Below, piece by piece: positions 54,146-62,413 of a stretch of 64,000 nt of DNA; within the stretch, counting starts at the first letter, position 1, and each line of letters begins with the position of its first letter. A program made the position numbers and the translations under genes. The DNA lies in assembly GCA_021202275.1 (NCBI GenBank), contig JAJQDI010000016.1, positions 43,245 to 107,244 of the forward strand, in the 5' to 3' direction. The notes below the pieces were generated by a model. It saw only the letters and a program-made list of their open reading frames with translations, had not been told where the DNA came from and made no database searches. The DNA is from Bacteroides sp. GTDB taxonomy: Bacteria > Bacteroidota > Bacteroidia > Bacteroidales > Bacteroidaceae.

Positions 54146-55285
54146 TCATTCAATCAATTCAAAGTCATGTTTTTCAAATTCATTTCCGTTGATCACAACA
54201 GCAACCTGATGAAGTCCGGGGTGAAATTTCCTTGTTGTTACCACCCGGAAAGAGTGTCTTCGGGTAATGTGTGTGGTAGAATTTCCGGCATATTCTTTTT
54301 CGCTTATTTTGTGAACTTTTTTTGCTAACGTTCCATTTGCTTTTTGGTAATAAATTCCGTATTCAAGTCGTATTTTCGTTTTTTTGTGGTTACCATTCAG
54401 TAGATTGAAACTGAACTCCAACGAATTTCCCACTTTAACTCCAGGTGTCGAAATCTGAAAATCCTCAATGCGGATATTCTCTCCCATACAATCAAAGCCA
54501 AACAACTCCATCACCTCCGGGTTTCCCTGTTTCAGAAGAGTGCGACAGCCGTGTTTAATGATCCAGTCTACCTCTTCTGACTCTCCCTTCCATCGTTTTA
54601 CCAGATCAATCACTATCTGGGGATTATCTTTTGAAATATCATTCAAATTATTGGCAACGCTCAACCGCACAAATCTTGCCGGATCGTTTTTAAGATTCTC
54701 CAAGATAGGAATGATGGGAGTGGGATCCTTTTTCAGATCCGGCAACGCCATGGCCCAGGGAAGTCGCGGACGGCAACCCTCTGACGCAAGCCGTCTTACA
54801 CCCCAATGTTCGTGTTTCGACCAAACCAACATTTGCTTCATCATTTCATCCGGATATCTGATAATAAAAGGATGAACCACAAATTCGCAGCTTGTAAACT
54901 GAGTGATTTTCTCTATCGCTTTCACAGAGGTTTCGTAATCGTCCAGTCCGTATTGCTCTACATAATTGTCCAGAATCGACCCATATTCCAATGTTAAGCC
55001 AAACCTCTTATCGTCTATCTTTGAAAAATCGGGATGCGCACTTTTCACATGCTCCAACAGTTCAAGTATTTTAGCGATTGCCTCTTTGTAATCCGCCGGC
55101 AAAAACTTTTTCAGAACTGTGGTAATATGTCTGCAACGTTGTTTCAGTTCTCTGTTTTCCCATTCCTCGTCCATGATCTGGGATACAAACTCACGAGCAT
55201 CCAAGTCAAGGATAACAAGCTTCAGGTCTTTCGTAAATCTATCGAAAAATGCCTCGTTGTACATATTCTTAAAAGGTTCTGCCAT
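54146..55285 (-). CDS. AlkC-like DNA alkylation repair protein (HEAT repeats + Ig-like domain)
   Basis: The 379-residue protein has an N-terminal HEAT solenoid (HEHWGVRRLASEGCRPRLPW, FVRLSVANNLNDISKDNPQI, DWIIKHGCRTLLKQGNPEVM). A C-terminal Ig-like beta domain follows (FSFNLLNGNHKKTKIRLEYG, HSFRVVTTRKFHPGLHQVAV). This two-part architecture is that of AlkC-type 3-methyladenine glycosylases. Together with tag and the AlkD-like gene it makes three alkyl-adduct repair proteins within 23 kb. Confidence 0.88.
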   Translation of the reverse strand: MAEPFKNMYNEAFFDRFTKDLKLVILDLDAREFVSQIMDEEWENRELKQRCRHITTVLKKFLPADYKEAIAKILELLEHVKSAHPDFSKIDDKRFGLTLEYGSILDNYVEQYGLDDYETSVKAIEKITQFTSCEFVVHPFIIRYPDEMMKQMLVWSKHEHWGVRRLASEGCRPRLPWAMALPDLKKDPTPIIPILENLKNDPARFVRLSVANNLNDISKDNPQIVIDLVKRWKGESEEVDWIIKHGCRTLLKQGNPEVMELFGFDCMGENIRIEDFQISTPGVKVGNSLEFSFNLLNGNHKKTKIRLEYGIYYQKANGTLAKKVHKISEKEYAGNSTTHITRRHSFRVVTTRKFHPGLHQVAVVINGNEFEKHDFELIE

Positions 55286-55489
55286 ATTTTAATTGTATGT
55301 TTTTTCAGATAGTTATTTTTACTCCATTTCTATTTCATGATTCACTGGAACTGTAGTCCACATTGCCATTCCTTCTTCTCCTGGTGCAATAGATCATTCA
55401 ATATATACGGTACATACGAAGGATGATCGCACAGTATTTCATAGCCAAAGGTAGCTAATATAATCTGTTTGTTATATTAAATGATGAAA

Positions 55490-55521
55490 TTTGTTTGACA
55501 ACTGTAATTCACATATATTTG
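55490..55521 (+). promoter_or_regulatory. Promoter of the GNAT-fusion operon
   Basis: TTTG (55490-55493) and TATATTTG (55514-55521) are 20 bp apart, matching the -33/-7 consensus. The transcript would start about 120 bp before ATG 55648. Confidence 0.65.
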
Positions 55522-55647
55522 TAGCTCAACCTGAATACCTCAGCAAATCCATATAGATGCTCTCTCATTGAAAGGGAAGAAGTAAATGTGGCGGATACCA
55601 AAGTCATTACCGGATCAGGATGGATATTCAGAGAAACAAATATAGGT

Positions 55648-56499
55648 ATGGAAATAAGATCTTTAGAAAACACGAGTTCCGATGAGTTGTTCCAGGCATT
55701 CGAACAGGCATTTGCCGATTATGAGATCCGGTTAAACAAAGCTGAGCATCTGGCCATGTTGAAAAGGCGGGGCTTTTGTCCCGAACTTTCTTTTGCCGCT
55801 TTCGATGGAGACAAGATCGTATCGTTCACTTGCAACGGGACCGGTGATTTCTGCGGATTGCCTACGGCATACGATACCGGAACCGGTACCCTTACAGAGT
55901 ATCGGGGGCAAGGTCTGGCCACACAGGTATTCGAACATTCCATTCCTTATTTAAAAGCGGCGGGTATCAGGGAATATCTGCTGGAAGTTTTGCAGCACAA
56001 TACAGGCGCGGTATCCGTTTACAAAAAGATCGGTTTCGAGGTGAGCCGCGAGTTTTATTATTTCAGACCGGAACTTAACCAAATCAGAAATGACGTGAAG
56101 CCCCTATTGTTTCCCTATATGGTAAAGTTTATCGGTATAAATGCATACGATCTGCTTCCTATGTTCTGGGATTTCAGACCTTCCTGGCAAAACAGTGTGG
56201 ATGCGATCAACAGATCGCCGGAAGGATTTGTTTGTCTGGGAGTCTTCATGGGCGACAGACTTGTGGGATACGGGGTTTTCGAACCTGCTACCGGAGATGT
56301 GACCCAGTTAGCGGTAGACAAACCATACCGTCGTCAGGGCATCGGTTCCTTCTTGTTGGGCAAAATGCTGGAAGCGAACAGAGCTGAGGCCATCAAAATA
56401 GTGAATACGGACATCGGATGTGATTCGGTTACGGTGTTCCTTCGGTCAAAAAATATTGCACCTACCGGAAAACAGTTTGAAATGATCAGGAAGCTATGA
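55648..56499 (+). CDS. Tandem GNAT acetyltransferase
   Basis: The 283-residue protein starts at ATG 55648 (MEIRSLENTSSDELFQAF); a GTG at 55588 is also in frame. It has two GNAT units. The first has TEYRGQGLATQVFEHSIPYL and the second has AVDKPYRRQGIGSFLLGKML, both with Q/R-x-x-G-x-G/A acetyl-CoA loops. The substrate is unknown. It is 32 bp upstream of the fusion gene and co-transcribed with it. Confidence 0.9.
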   Translation: MEIRSLENTSSDELFQAFEQAFADYEIRLNKAEHLAMLKRRGFCPELSFAAFDGDKIVSFTCNGTGDFCGLPTAYDTGTGTLTEYRGQGLATQVFEHSIPYLKAAGIREYLLEVLQHNTGAVSVYKKIGFEVSREFYYFRPELNQIRNDVKPLLFPYMVKFIGINAYDLLPMFWDFRPSWQNSVDAINRSPEGFVCLGVFMGDRLVGYGVFEPATGDVTQLAVDKPYRRQGIGSFLLGKMLEANRAEAIKIVNTDIGCDSVTVFLRSKNIAPTGKQFEMIRKL

Positions 56500-56531
56500 T
56501 CGCTATGCTTCCGCCCTTACGTGTATAAAAA

Positions 56532-58058
56532 ATGGCGAAAGAAATACCATACCTCAATCAGGATATAGAAAGCAGATTAAAACATCAGGGAGCAGAACTG
56601 ATCCGCTTTGTAGACATATCCCATTTAGGTGAAAAGCAAAACCGGCAACTACCGAATGTCATTGTTTTTGTACTTCCCCTGTCCGCGGCATACATTAGAG
56701 ATGTAGCCGATACTCCCGACTATGTACAGGCGCGGATAGATGATAATTTCAATTTCGATGATGATGAATTTTTACAAACCGAACATCAAGCGGGAGAAAT
56801 AGCAGATGAACTGGCCCGGTTCATCAGCGAAAAGGGATATAAAGCCCTCTCTCAGTCAGACGCGGCTTTATTGGCAGCCGGGAGGTTCAATGCCGGAACA
56901 AAAGAATCTGTATTGCCCCATAAAACAGTCGCCTTGTTAAGCGGATCGGGATGGATCGGGAAAAACAATCTGTTTATCACCCCTGAGTATGGAGCGGCAC
57001 AATGCCTCGGTACGGTTCTGACCGATGCACCGCTGGAAACGGTATTACATACTCCGCTTTTGCCAAAGTGTGGCAACTGTAGTATCTGCGCAGATGTCTG
57101 CGAAAAATATGTTTTGAAAAGGAAGACCTGGCATACAGCGACTCCAAGAGAGGAAATCGTGGATGTATATGGATGTAGTACCTGCCTGAAATGCCTGGTA
57201 CACTGTTTGTATACACAATTATATATGAAAAAAAGATCAGATAAAATGAGAATAGAATCCCTGACAGACAAAAGACCTGCCTTGTTTGAAAAAACGAATG
57301 GTACTATCTGGACCGATCCTTACATTCAGCAACAGATGCTGAAAGAGCATCTGAACCCGGATTCGGACGGGGCCAGCCGGAAAAGAGAATCCATACGGAG
57401 AATTACAGATTTCATTCTGCGTCACTCCAAACCCGGCAGCGCTCTCCTGGATCTGGGTTGTGGCCCCGGTTTATATACCTCTGTCTTTCGCGACAAAGGC
57501 TACCACGTTACCGGAATAGATTTTAACCGTGCGTCTGTTGAATATGCCAGAGCCCAGCATACAGACATCTGTTACATCGAAGGAGACTATATCCGAAACT
57601 ACCCCGAAGGCAAATATGACGTCGTTATTATGATATATTGCGACCTAGGTACTCATTCAGACAATGATCGGGATGTATTACTGAGCAACGTCTATCGTTC
57701 TCTCAGAGAGGAAGGAGTATTTATATTCGATGTTTTTACCGATGGACTTGTGAAAGATACACACGAAGGCAAAAGCTGGGAGTATGAACCGGAAGGTGGT
57801 TTCTGGAACAAAGACAAGTATCTGCTGTTAAGCCAGACATTCCATTATCCGGATCAGAATGCCTTTTCTTATCAGTACAACTTATTCACAGAACAAGGAA
57901 CAAAACATTTTATCCTCTGGGACAGATATTATTCCAGAGAAGAAATAACTTCGGTTTTGCGACAGGTGGGATTCCGGAAAGTAACCATACATACCAATAT
58001 GCTGGAAAGTAACAGTTTTACTTCCGATCATGAAATGTTTGTGGTAGCCACCCGATAA
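56532..58058 (+). CDS. QueG-like iron-sulfur domain fused to a SAM methyltransferase
   Basis: Residues 1 to about 235 are QueG-like, with LPHKTVALLSGSGWIGKNNL, VLTDAPLETV and cysteine clusters CGNCSICADVC and CSTCLKCLVHC. From about residue 238 (MRIESLTDKRPALFEKTNG) a complete class I methyltransferase follows, with motif I LLDLGCGPGLYTSVF and IDVFTD/FIFDVFTDGLV. The first half ends just where the stand-alone homologue at 41010 ends (YTRRYVNRR versus YTQLYMKKR), and the second half starts with its own Met (57247). The fusion therefore looks like two neighbouring genes joined by loss of a stop codon. Confidence 0.85.
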   Translation: MAKEIPYLNQDIESRLKHQGAELIRFVDISHLGEKQNRQLPNVIVFVLPLSAAYIRDVADTPDYVQARIDDNFNFDDDEFLQTEHQAGEIADELARFISEKGYKALSQSDAALLAAGRFNAGTKESVLPHKTVALLSGSGWIGKNNLFITPEYGAAQCLGTVLTDAPLETVLHTPLLPKCGNCSICADVCEKYVLKRKTWHTATPREEIVDVYGCSTCLKCLVHCLYTQLYMKKRSDKMRIESLTDKRPALFEKTNGTIWTDPYIQQQMLKEHLNPDSDGASRKRESIRRITDFILRHSKPGSALLDLGCGPGLYTSVFRDKGYHVTGIDFNRASVEYARAQHTDICYIEGDYIRNYPEGKYDVVIMIYCDLGTHSDNDRDVLLSNVYRSLREEGVFIFDVFTDGLVKDTHEGKSWEYEPEGGFWNKDKYLLLSQTFHYPDQNAFSYQYNLFTEQGTKHFILWDRYYSREEITSVLRQVGFRKVTIHTNMLESNSFTSDHEMFVVATR

Positions 58059-58130
58059 GCCTGGAGAGAATGTATATATAGGGTGATAAAGATGCGGTTG
58101 CTATCCTATTAAGGACTCCCGGTCGGGATA

Positions 58131-58173
58131 AAGTGTGCCCCAAAAGTCAGACAAAAACTTTGGGAGTACACTT
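58131..58173. repeat. Short inverted repeat resembling insertion-sequence ends
   Basis: AAGTGTGCCCCAAAAGT (58131-58147) is imperfectly inverted at 58157-58173 (ACTTTGGGAGTACACTT) around a 9-nt loop. Ends of the form TGTxCCCCAAAAGT are common in Bacteroidetes IS elements, so this may be a MITE or solo-end remnant. It also sits where it could terminate the fusion gene transcript. Confidence 0.4.
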
Positions 58174-58199
58174 CAGGGTATAACCGGGATTTTTATAAA

Positions 58200-58688
58200 C
58201 TACCTGGATTTATTGGGAAGTTTATCACCCTTCTGCACCCTGGTTATGGTGCTGGCAATGCGGTCGGCTTTGGCCTGCTCTGTCCGGGCCGAACAGATCC
58301 AGTCTATACATCTTTTTTTCTCACGGATACTGTACGTCTCAAACTTTTCTAAGATACCTTCTTCATATTCCATACACAACAAGATCTCTTCCGGAACAAC
58401 GAGCGGGGTCTGATCCTCATACAGTGTGATATGTACCGTATCACCAGCCTGTTTTTTTAACTTCTTCCTAAGTTCAGCTTTAATAGCCAGACCTACATGC
58501 CCGTTACCAATGGGCATGAGGTGTGTACTGGAAAACTCATGATCATCTATTTTCCCTTTTACCCTCATCATCCCGAAAGAGGTTTTAGGCATAGGGATAT
58601 CGGGTATTTCAGCAAAAGTCCATCCTCCTTTTCCCGGTGTTTTAAATAAAAGATAATCGTTGTCTGTTAATGGTTCTTCTGTTTTCAT
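58200..58688 (-). CDS. DUF1905/YdeI-type (bacteriocin-protection) protein
   Basis: The 162-residue protein starts at ATG 58688. The first ~95 residues have the DUF1905 barrel (FAEIPDIPMPKTSFGMMRVK, FSSTHLMPIGNGHVGLAIKA). A helical YdeI-like tail follows (KFETYSIREKKRCIDWICSA, KADRIASTITRVQKGD). Relatives are called bacteriocin-protection proteins, but direct evidence is thin. Its ATG overlaps the previous stop (ATGA at 58688-58685). Confidence 0.88.
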   Translation of the reverse strand: MKTEEPLTDNDYLLFKTPGKGGWTFAEIPDIPMPKTSFGMMRVKGKIDDHEFSSTHLMPIGNGHVGLAIKAELRKKLKKQAGDTVHITLYEDQTPLVVPEEILLCMEYEEGILEKFETYSIREKKRCIDWICSARTEQAKADRIASTITRVQKGDKLPNKSR

Positions 58689-59113
58689 TTCAGTCTCTTC
58701 TTCAACCGGACAATTGTCCATATGTCTTGTAGCTGGTTGCTGTTATCTACATCTATAAGGAGTGGAATAAGTTTTCCGGCAGGTTTTGCCAGCGCAAACT
58801 CCTGCCTGATCGCTTCTGATATGTCCAATGCGGCAATTGCCTCCCGGTGCTTCTCGGTAAAATAAAAACTGACTTTGAAAAAGCCCTCCCATACCGATAG
58901 CCAGAAGATCGTCTTTTTCTTATGCGTCACTTTACCCAGCCAGGTCTTACCGTCGTTGTAGAATCTCCATTCGATACTCAGACCATACTCTTCACTGGTA
59001 ATGGTTCCAAGAAATGATTCCAGTACGTTGTAAAGATTGTCTCCAAGCACTCTGTTCAAAACCTTATCTGACGGAAAGACATCCGGATTTCTTAATAACA
59101 TTTTTGCTTCCAT
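58685..59113 (-). CDS. DUF3788-family protein
   Basis: The 142-residue protein shows LGDNLYNVLESFLGTI, LSIEWRFYNDGKTWLGKVTH, TIFWLSVWEGFFKVSFYFTE and a helical C-terminus, which fits DUF3788. It is a small cytosolic protein of unknown function, often found near GyrI-like and YdeI-like genes. It is translationally coupled to the YdeI gene, and lies 75 bp downstream of the GyrI-like gene. Confidence 0.82.
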   Translation of the reverse strand: MEAKMLLRNPDVFPSDKVLNRVLGDNLYNVLESFLGTITSEEYGLSIEWRFYNDGKTWLGKVTHKKKTIFWLSVWEGFFKVSFYFTEKHREAIAALDISEAIRQEFALAKPAGKLIPLLIDVDNSNQLQDIWTIVRLKKRLK

Positions 59114-59188
59114 ACCCGTTGTATCATTGATGAAAAGAAAATCCTTCTATGGAGGTTAGTGGTTATCCATAGAAGAAATCGTTTATCT

Positions 59189-59659
59189 CTATTTCATGGC
59201 AATACACAAGTCTACTATACTGGTAGCATCAGCATCCTCCGGATTGCAACAAGTTACATATAACTCATAATGATCTCTCGTATCATATTCGTATCCTTTT
59301 TCATTAAAAGCAGCGTACGCCTTTTTCCACGCTTCATAATATTCATTCATGGTCAATTCTACCTGCATTACAAAGTATTTTCCTCCGCTTATGGTATAGG
59401 TTGTCATACCTTCTTCCGGTTCAATTCCCGAGAGATTTTCCAGACATGCTCTCGAACGTAGTTGCCCGGTCGGAGTGTGCCTGGGATCGTCGTGGTAAAC
59501 ACCTGCCATCTTAGGGCCATCCGGCCACAGGTTGTTGACATCTGCCCAGGCAACCAGTTTTTCAAATGCTCCTGCGATACCGGAATATTCGCCCACATGC
59601 GAAACCGCAATCGTTTGGATCGGTTTGAGATCCTTAACTTTTGTACTGATAATCTTCAT
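59189..59659 (-). CDS. GyrI-like small-molecule-binding protein
   Basis: The 156-residue SOUL/GyrI-fold protein has LKPIQTIAVSHVGEYSGIAG, VYHDDPRHTPTGQLRSRACL and GGKYFVMQVELTMNEYYEAW. GyrI-like proteins bind drugs or effectors, protect gyrase (SbmC) and, in some cases, hydrolyse cyclopropanoid genotoxins. Its ATG overlaps the stop of the WYL regulator (ATGA at 59659-59656), so the regulator and this protein are made together. Confidence 0.9.
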   Translation of the reverse strand: MKIISTKVKDLKPIQTIAVSHVGEYSGIAGAFEKLVAWADVNNLWPDGPKMAGVYHDDPRHTPTGQLRSRACLENLSGIEPEEGMTTYTISGGKYFVMQVELTMNEYYEAWKKAYAAFNEKGYEYDTRDHYELYVTCCNPEDADATSIVDLCIAMK

Positions 59660-60585
59660 AACTCTGATTTTTGAATAATTTCTTTGATAATATCTTTTAC
59701 TTCTTTAGGGCTGACTACGGTTGTCGTATCGGCCTGAGACAATACCCACCTGGCCAGAAGTTCAAATGAATAAGCCATATACGTTTGCTCTATTTTTCCG
59801 TTTGCCAGTTCCTTTTCTCCGGTCAATCCCATATAGTAGCATCTGTCGGCATTGTTGCGCGCCACCTCTTTGTTGGTATGCAGGATTACTTCTTTCAGAC
59901 AATGAGGGTCATCTGCTCCAAGAAGCGATTGCAGCGGCGGATGCACTTTGGTATACTTGTCGATCGTTGTTTTTATATGATGGATGCGGTCCAGGCGGAA
60001 CATCCGGTATTCCTTCCGCAGGTGGCACCAGGCAGAAAGATACCAGTGGGGGTGTGAATAACTGATACCTACTGCTTCCAGAGCTCGCTGACTCTTGCGT
60101 TCATCGGCATTGACGTAGTCAATCTCTATAATGAAGTGATCATTGATGCTACTCAATATGGTTTGCATTACATTGGGCAGGCTGTCCCGTGTATTCTTGC
60201 TTTTATACACTGCGATGCTGTCGTCCATCTTATAGAGATAATCCTTATCGGCAGTTCGGAGCGCGGCGCGGATCTTATCCATTCCCTGACAGAAATAGTG
60301 GCTGTTCTGCGCGTCGGTAAGTTGCTCAATCATCTTTTCAGCCGTAAGAAAAGCCAGGGCTTCCTCTCTGGTAAACATAAGCGAAGGTAAACGGTAACCT
60401 TCTACCAAAGAGTAGCCAATCCCGGAATTACCGCAGATGGGTATCCCTGCTTCCGAAAGGGTACGCATATCCCGGTAAATGGTACGTTGACTCACTCCAA
60501 AACGGTTTGCCATGTCGGAAGCCTTTACAACCGGTCGCGATTGCAGCTGTACCAATAGGGCCGATATGCGGTCGAGCCGGTTCAT
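59656..60585 (-). CDS. YafY-type HTH-WYL transcriptional regulator
   Basis: The 309-residue regulator has an N-terminal winged helix (MANRFGVSQRTIYRDMRTLS). The WYL domain (ALEAVGISYSHPHWYLSAWC, RKEYRMFRLDRIHHI) binds a ligand or nucleic acid. WYL regulators often sense single-stranded DNA or damage-linked signals and control defence or detoxification genes. It is the second gene of an operon with a VOC protein upstream and a GyrI-like protein downstream, and is probably autoregulated with them. Confidence 0.92.
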   Translation of the reverse strand: MNRLDRISALLVQLQSRPVVKASDMANRFGVSQRTIYRDMRTLSEAGIPICGNSGIGYSLVEGYRLPSLMFTREEALAFLTAEKMIEQLTDAQNSHYFCQGMDKIRAALRTADKDYLYKMDDSIAVYKSKNTRDSLPNVMQTILSSINDHFIIEIDYVNADERKSQRALEAVGISYSHPHWYLSAWCHLRKEYRMFRLDRIHHIKTTIDKYTKVHPPLQSLLGADDPHCLKEVILHTNKEVARNNADRCYYMGLTGEKELANGKIEQTYMAYSFELLARWVLSQADTTTVVSPKEVKDIIKEIIQKSEL

Positions 60586-60594
60586 ACTCCAGTC

Positions 60595-61020
60595 TCAGAC
60601 TTCTTCATACATCAATGCCCAAAGCACACCGTAGCGATCTACTACTTCCGCGTAGCGTTTTGCCCAGAAAACCTCGGCAAGTTTGCAGGGTATGTTCTGT
60701 GCCCCTGCGCGGAGTTTGCCATATACCTCTTCTGTCTGGGCTATCGAATCACAATGAAGGGTCAGCATATGACCACCCTTGCCAAACGTGCGTTCATCAC
60801 CGGGCAACGTGTCGGCAACACTCATCGAACCACCGGGAAAAACGATACAGCCATGCATGATCTTCTGTTTGAGATCCTCCGGAACTTCCGGCATCCCCGA
60901 CTCAGGAGGCATACCATCGTAACGGTAGAGATTTTCGACTTTTCCGCCCAGGATACCGGCATAGAAGTTGGCTGCCTCTTCGGCCTGACCATTGAAAATA
61001 AGATAAGATGTAAGTTTCAT
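60595..61020 (-). CDS. PhnB-type VOC protein
   Basis: ATG 61020 (MKLTSYLIFNGQAEEAANFY) is chosen because the TATCTTTG element at 61051-61058 precludes the longer start at 61164. The 141-residue protein has FYAGILGGKVENLYRYDG, MHGCIVFPGGSMSVADTLPG and FWAKRYAEVVDRYGVLWAL, the PhnB signature. It is the first gene of the VOC-WYL-GyrI operon, 9 bp before the WYL start. Confidence 0.9.
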   Translation of the reverse strand: MKLTSYLIFNGQAEEAANFYAGILGGKVENLYRYDGMPPESGMPEVPEDLKQKIMHGCIVFPGGSMSVADTLPGDERTFGKGGHMLTLHCDSIAQTEEVYGKLRAGAQNIPCKLAEVFWAKRYAEVVDRYGVLWALMYEEV

Positions 61021-61050
61021 AATGGAATGTTTTTGAATGGAATGATGATA

Positions 61051-61058
61051 CAAAGATA
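61051..61058 (-). promoter_or_regulatory. -7 element (TATCTTTG) of the VOC-WYL-GyrI operon
   Basis: CAAAGATA on the plus strand lies 31 bp before ATG 61020 and decides the start codon. Confidence 0.65.
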
Positions 61059-61317
61059 AGATACTTGTCTGACAACAGTATGTCAGCAACTTTTTAAAAT
61101 GATCAATAAATTTAAGATTTATCTGAAACAGAAAAGAACGTACCCGATCCGGGTCAGTTGACAAAGTTCCTTGGGAGGAATAAAAATGGTTGTACGCAGG
61201 TTGTCAGACCATGGGATCCGGATCGTAAAAGCAGGGTGTTTCTGCCAACTTATCCATCATGTCACATCCATATCTCATTAAATAGTCTCTGATAGAGGGA
61301 ATCACAAACTAAAAAAC

Positions 61318-61325
61318 TATTTTTG
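61318..61325 (+). promoter_or_regulatory. -7 element (TATTTTTG) of the rhomboid gene
   Basis: TATTTTTG lies 48 bp before ATG 61373. Confidence 0.5.
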
Positions 61326-61372
61326 TCGTGGAAAAGGAAAACGACAATTCTCACACGTGAAATCTGTTTCGT

Positions 61373-61942
61373 ATGAAAAATGCAATCAAAAGGGTCCTGG
61401 ATGCTTTCTATGTACCGGTAATTTTCATTGTTGTCATCTGGGCCATAAAGATCATTGAATCCGTACTTCCTGTCCGATGGGTGCACGGAGGAGTTCTGCC
61501 CCGTCATACGGAAGGACTGACGGGCATTTTTACCTCTCCTTTGTTGCATGGCAGTTTCAGTCACCTGTCTTCCAATACAGCACCTTTGCTGGTGCTGGGA
61601 TGGTGTCTGTTCTATTTCTATAAGCGCATCAGTTGGATCATTTTTTTGCTGCTCTGGTTACTGTCTGGTCTGTTTACCTGGTGCATCGGGCGGGAAGCCT
61701 GGCACATAGGTGCCAGCGGTATGATCTATGCACTGGCTTTCTTTCTGTTTTTCAGTGGCATCTTCCGGAAATACATTCCTTTATTGATAATTTCTATACT
61801 CATTGTCTTTCTGTATGGAGGGCTGGTGTGGGGACTGCTTCCCACCTCTTCGTATGTCTCTTGGGAAGGACACCTCTCCGGCGCGGTGGCCGGCTATGCC
61901 GTGGCCCGGCTTTTTCGTAATGAGAATCTGCAACGTGCCTGA
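61373..61942 (+). CDS. Rhomboid-family intramembrane serine protease
   Basis: The 189-residue protein has six hydrophobic helices. The catalytic Ser is in GASGMIYALAFFLFF, the catalytic His in WEGHLSGAVAGYAVAR, and the conserved HGSFSHLSSNTAPLL loop carries the oxyanion-hole His/Asn. It is a compact six-helix form, cleaving membrane proteins inside the bilayer; substrates are unknown. It is monocistronic. The spacer 61943-62413 holds only an imperfect TCCCGAA/TTCGGG stem near 62265-62300 and no gene. Confidence 0.92.
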   Translation: MKNAIKRVLDAFYVPVIFIVVIWAIKIIESVLPVRWVHGGVLPRHTEGLTGIFTSPLLHGSFSHLSSNTAPLLVLGWCLFYFYKRISWIIFLLLWLLSGLFTWCIGREAWHIGASGMIYALAFFLFFSGIFRKYIPLLIISILIVFLYGGLVWGLLPTSSYVSWEGHLSGAVAGYAVARLFRNENLQRA

Positions 61943-62413
61943 TCTCTTTCTGCCGACCGGCTGAAGTTGTTACCGGACCTTGTTTCAACATGGTTTCTGC
62001 TTCCTCTGACTTCCCTAACAATTAACTCATCAGGCTGAAAGGAATGTAACGGAGAGATCATAGGGTCTTAAAAGGCGATTGCACCTGTCTCTTACTAAAT
62101 TTTTCACTCCTCCTTTTGTGGTAAGGATAGATCAGTTATCAGTTTTTCCGAAAGTAAAGCGTCTGTAAGTGAATAAAAACAGGGCGAAGCATGAAGGGAT
62201 CTTCAAAGGATGAGCTGAGAGCAGAAAGTGTCGTGTGGAGGTGTTTGTGAATAAAGAAGAGTACTCCCGAATCTCCGAGAGCCCTTTCGGGTACCTGTTT
62301 GCTATGAATAATATGATCTTATTGCTGTGATTTTTGATTATATCCCGGTTTGTACCCTTCTTTGGGGAATGCTTTATGGAATGAATTTGTATTTTTACAA
62401 AAATAATATAACC

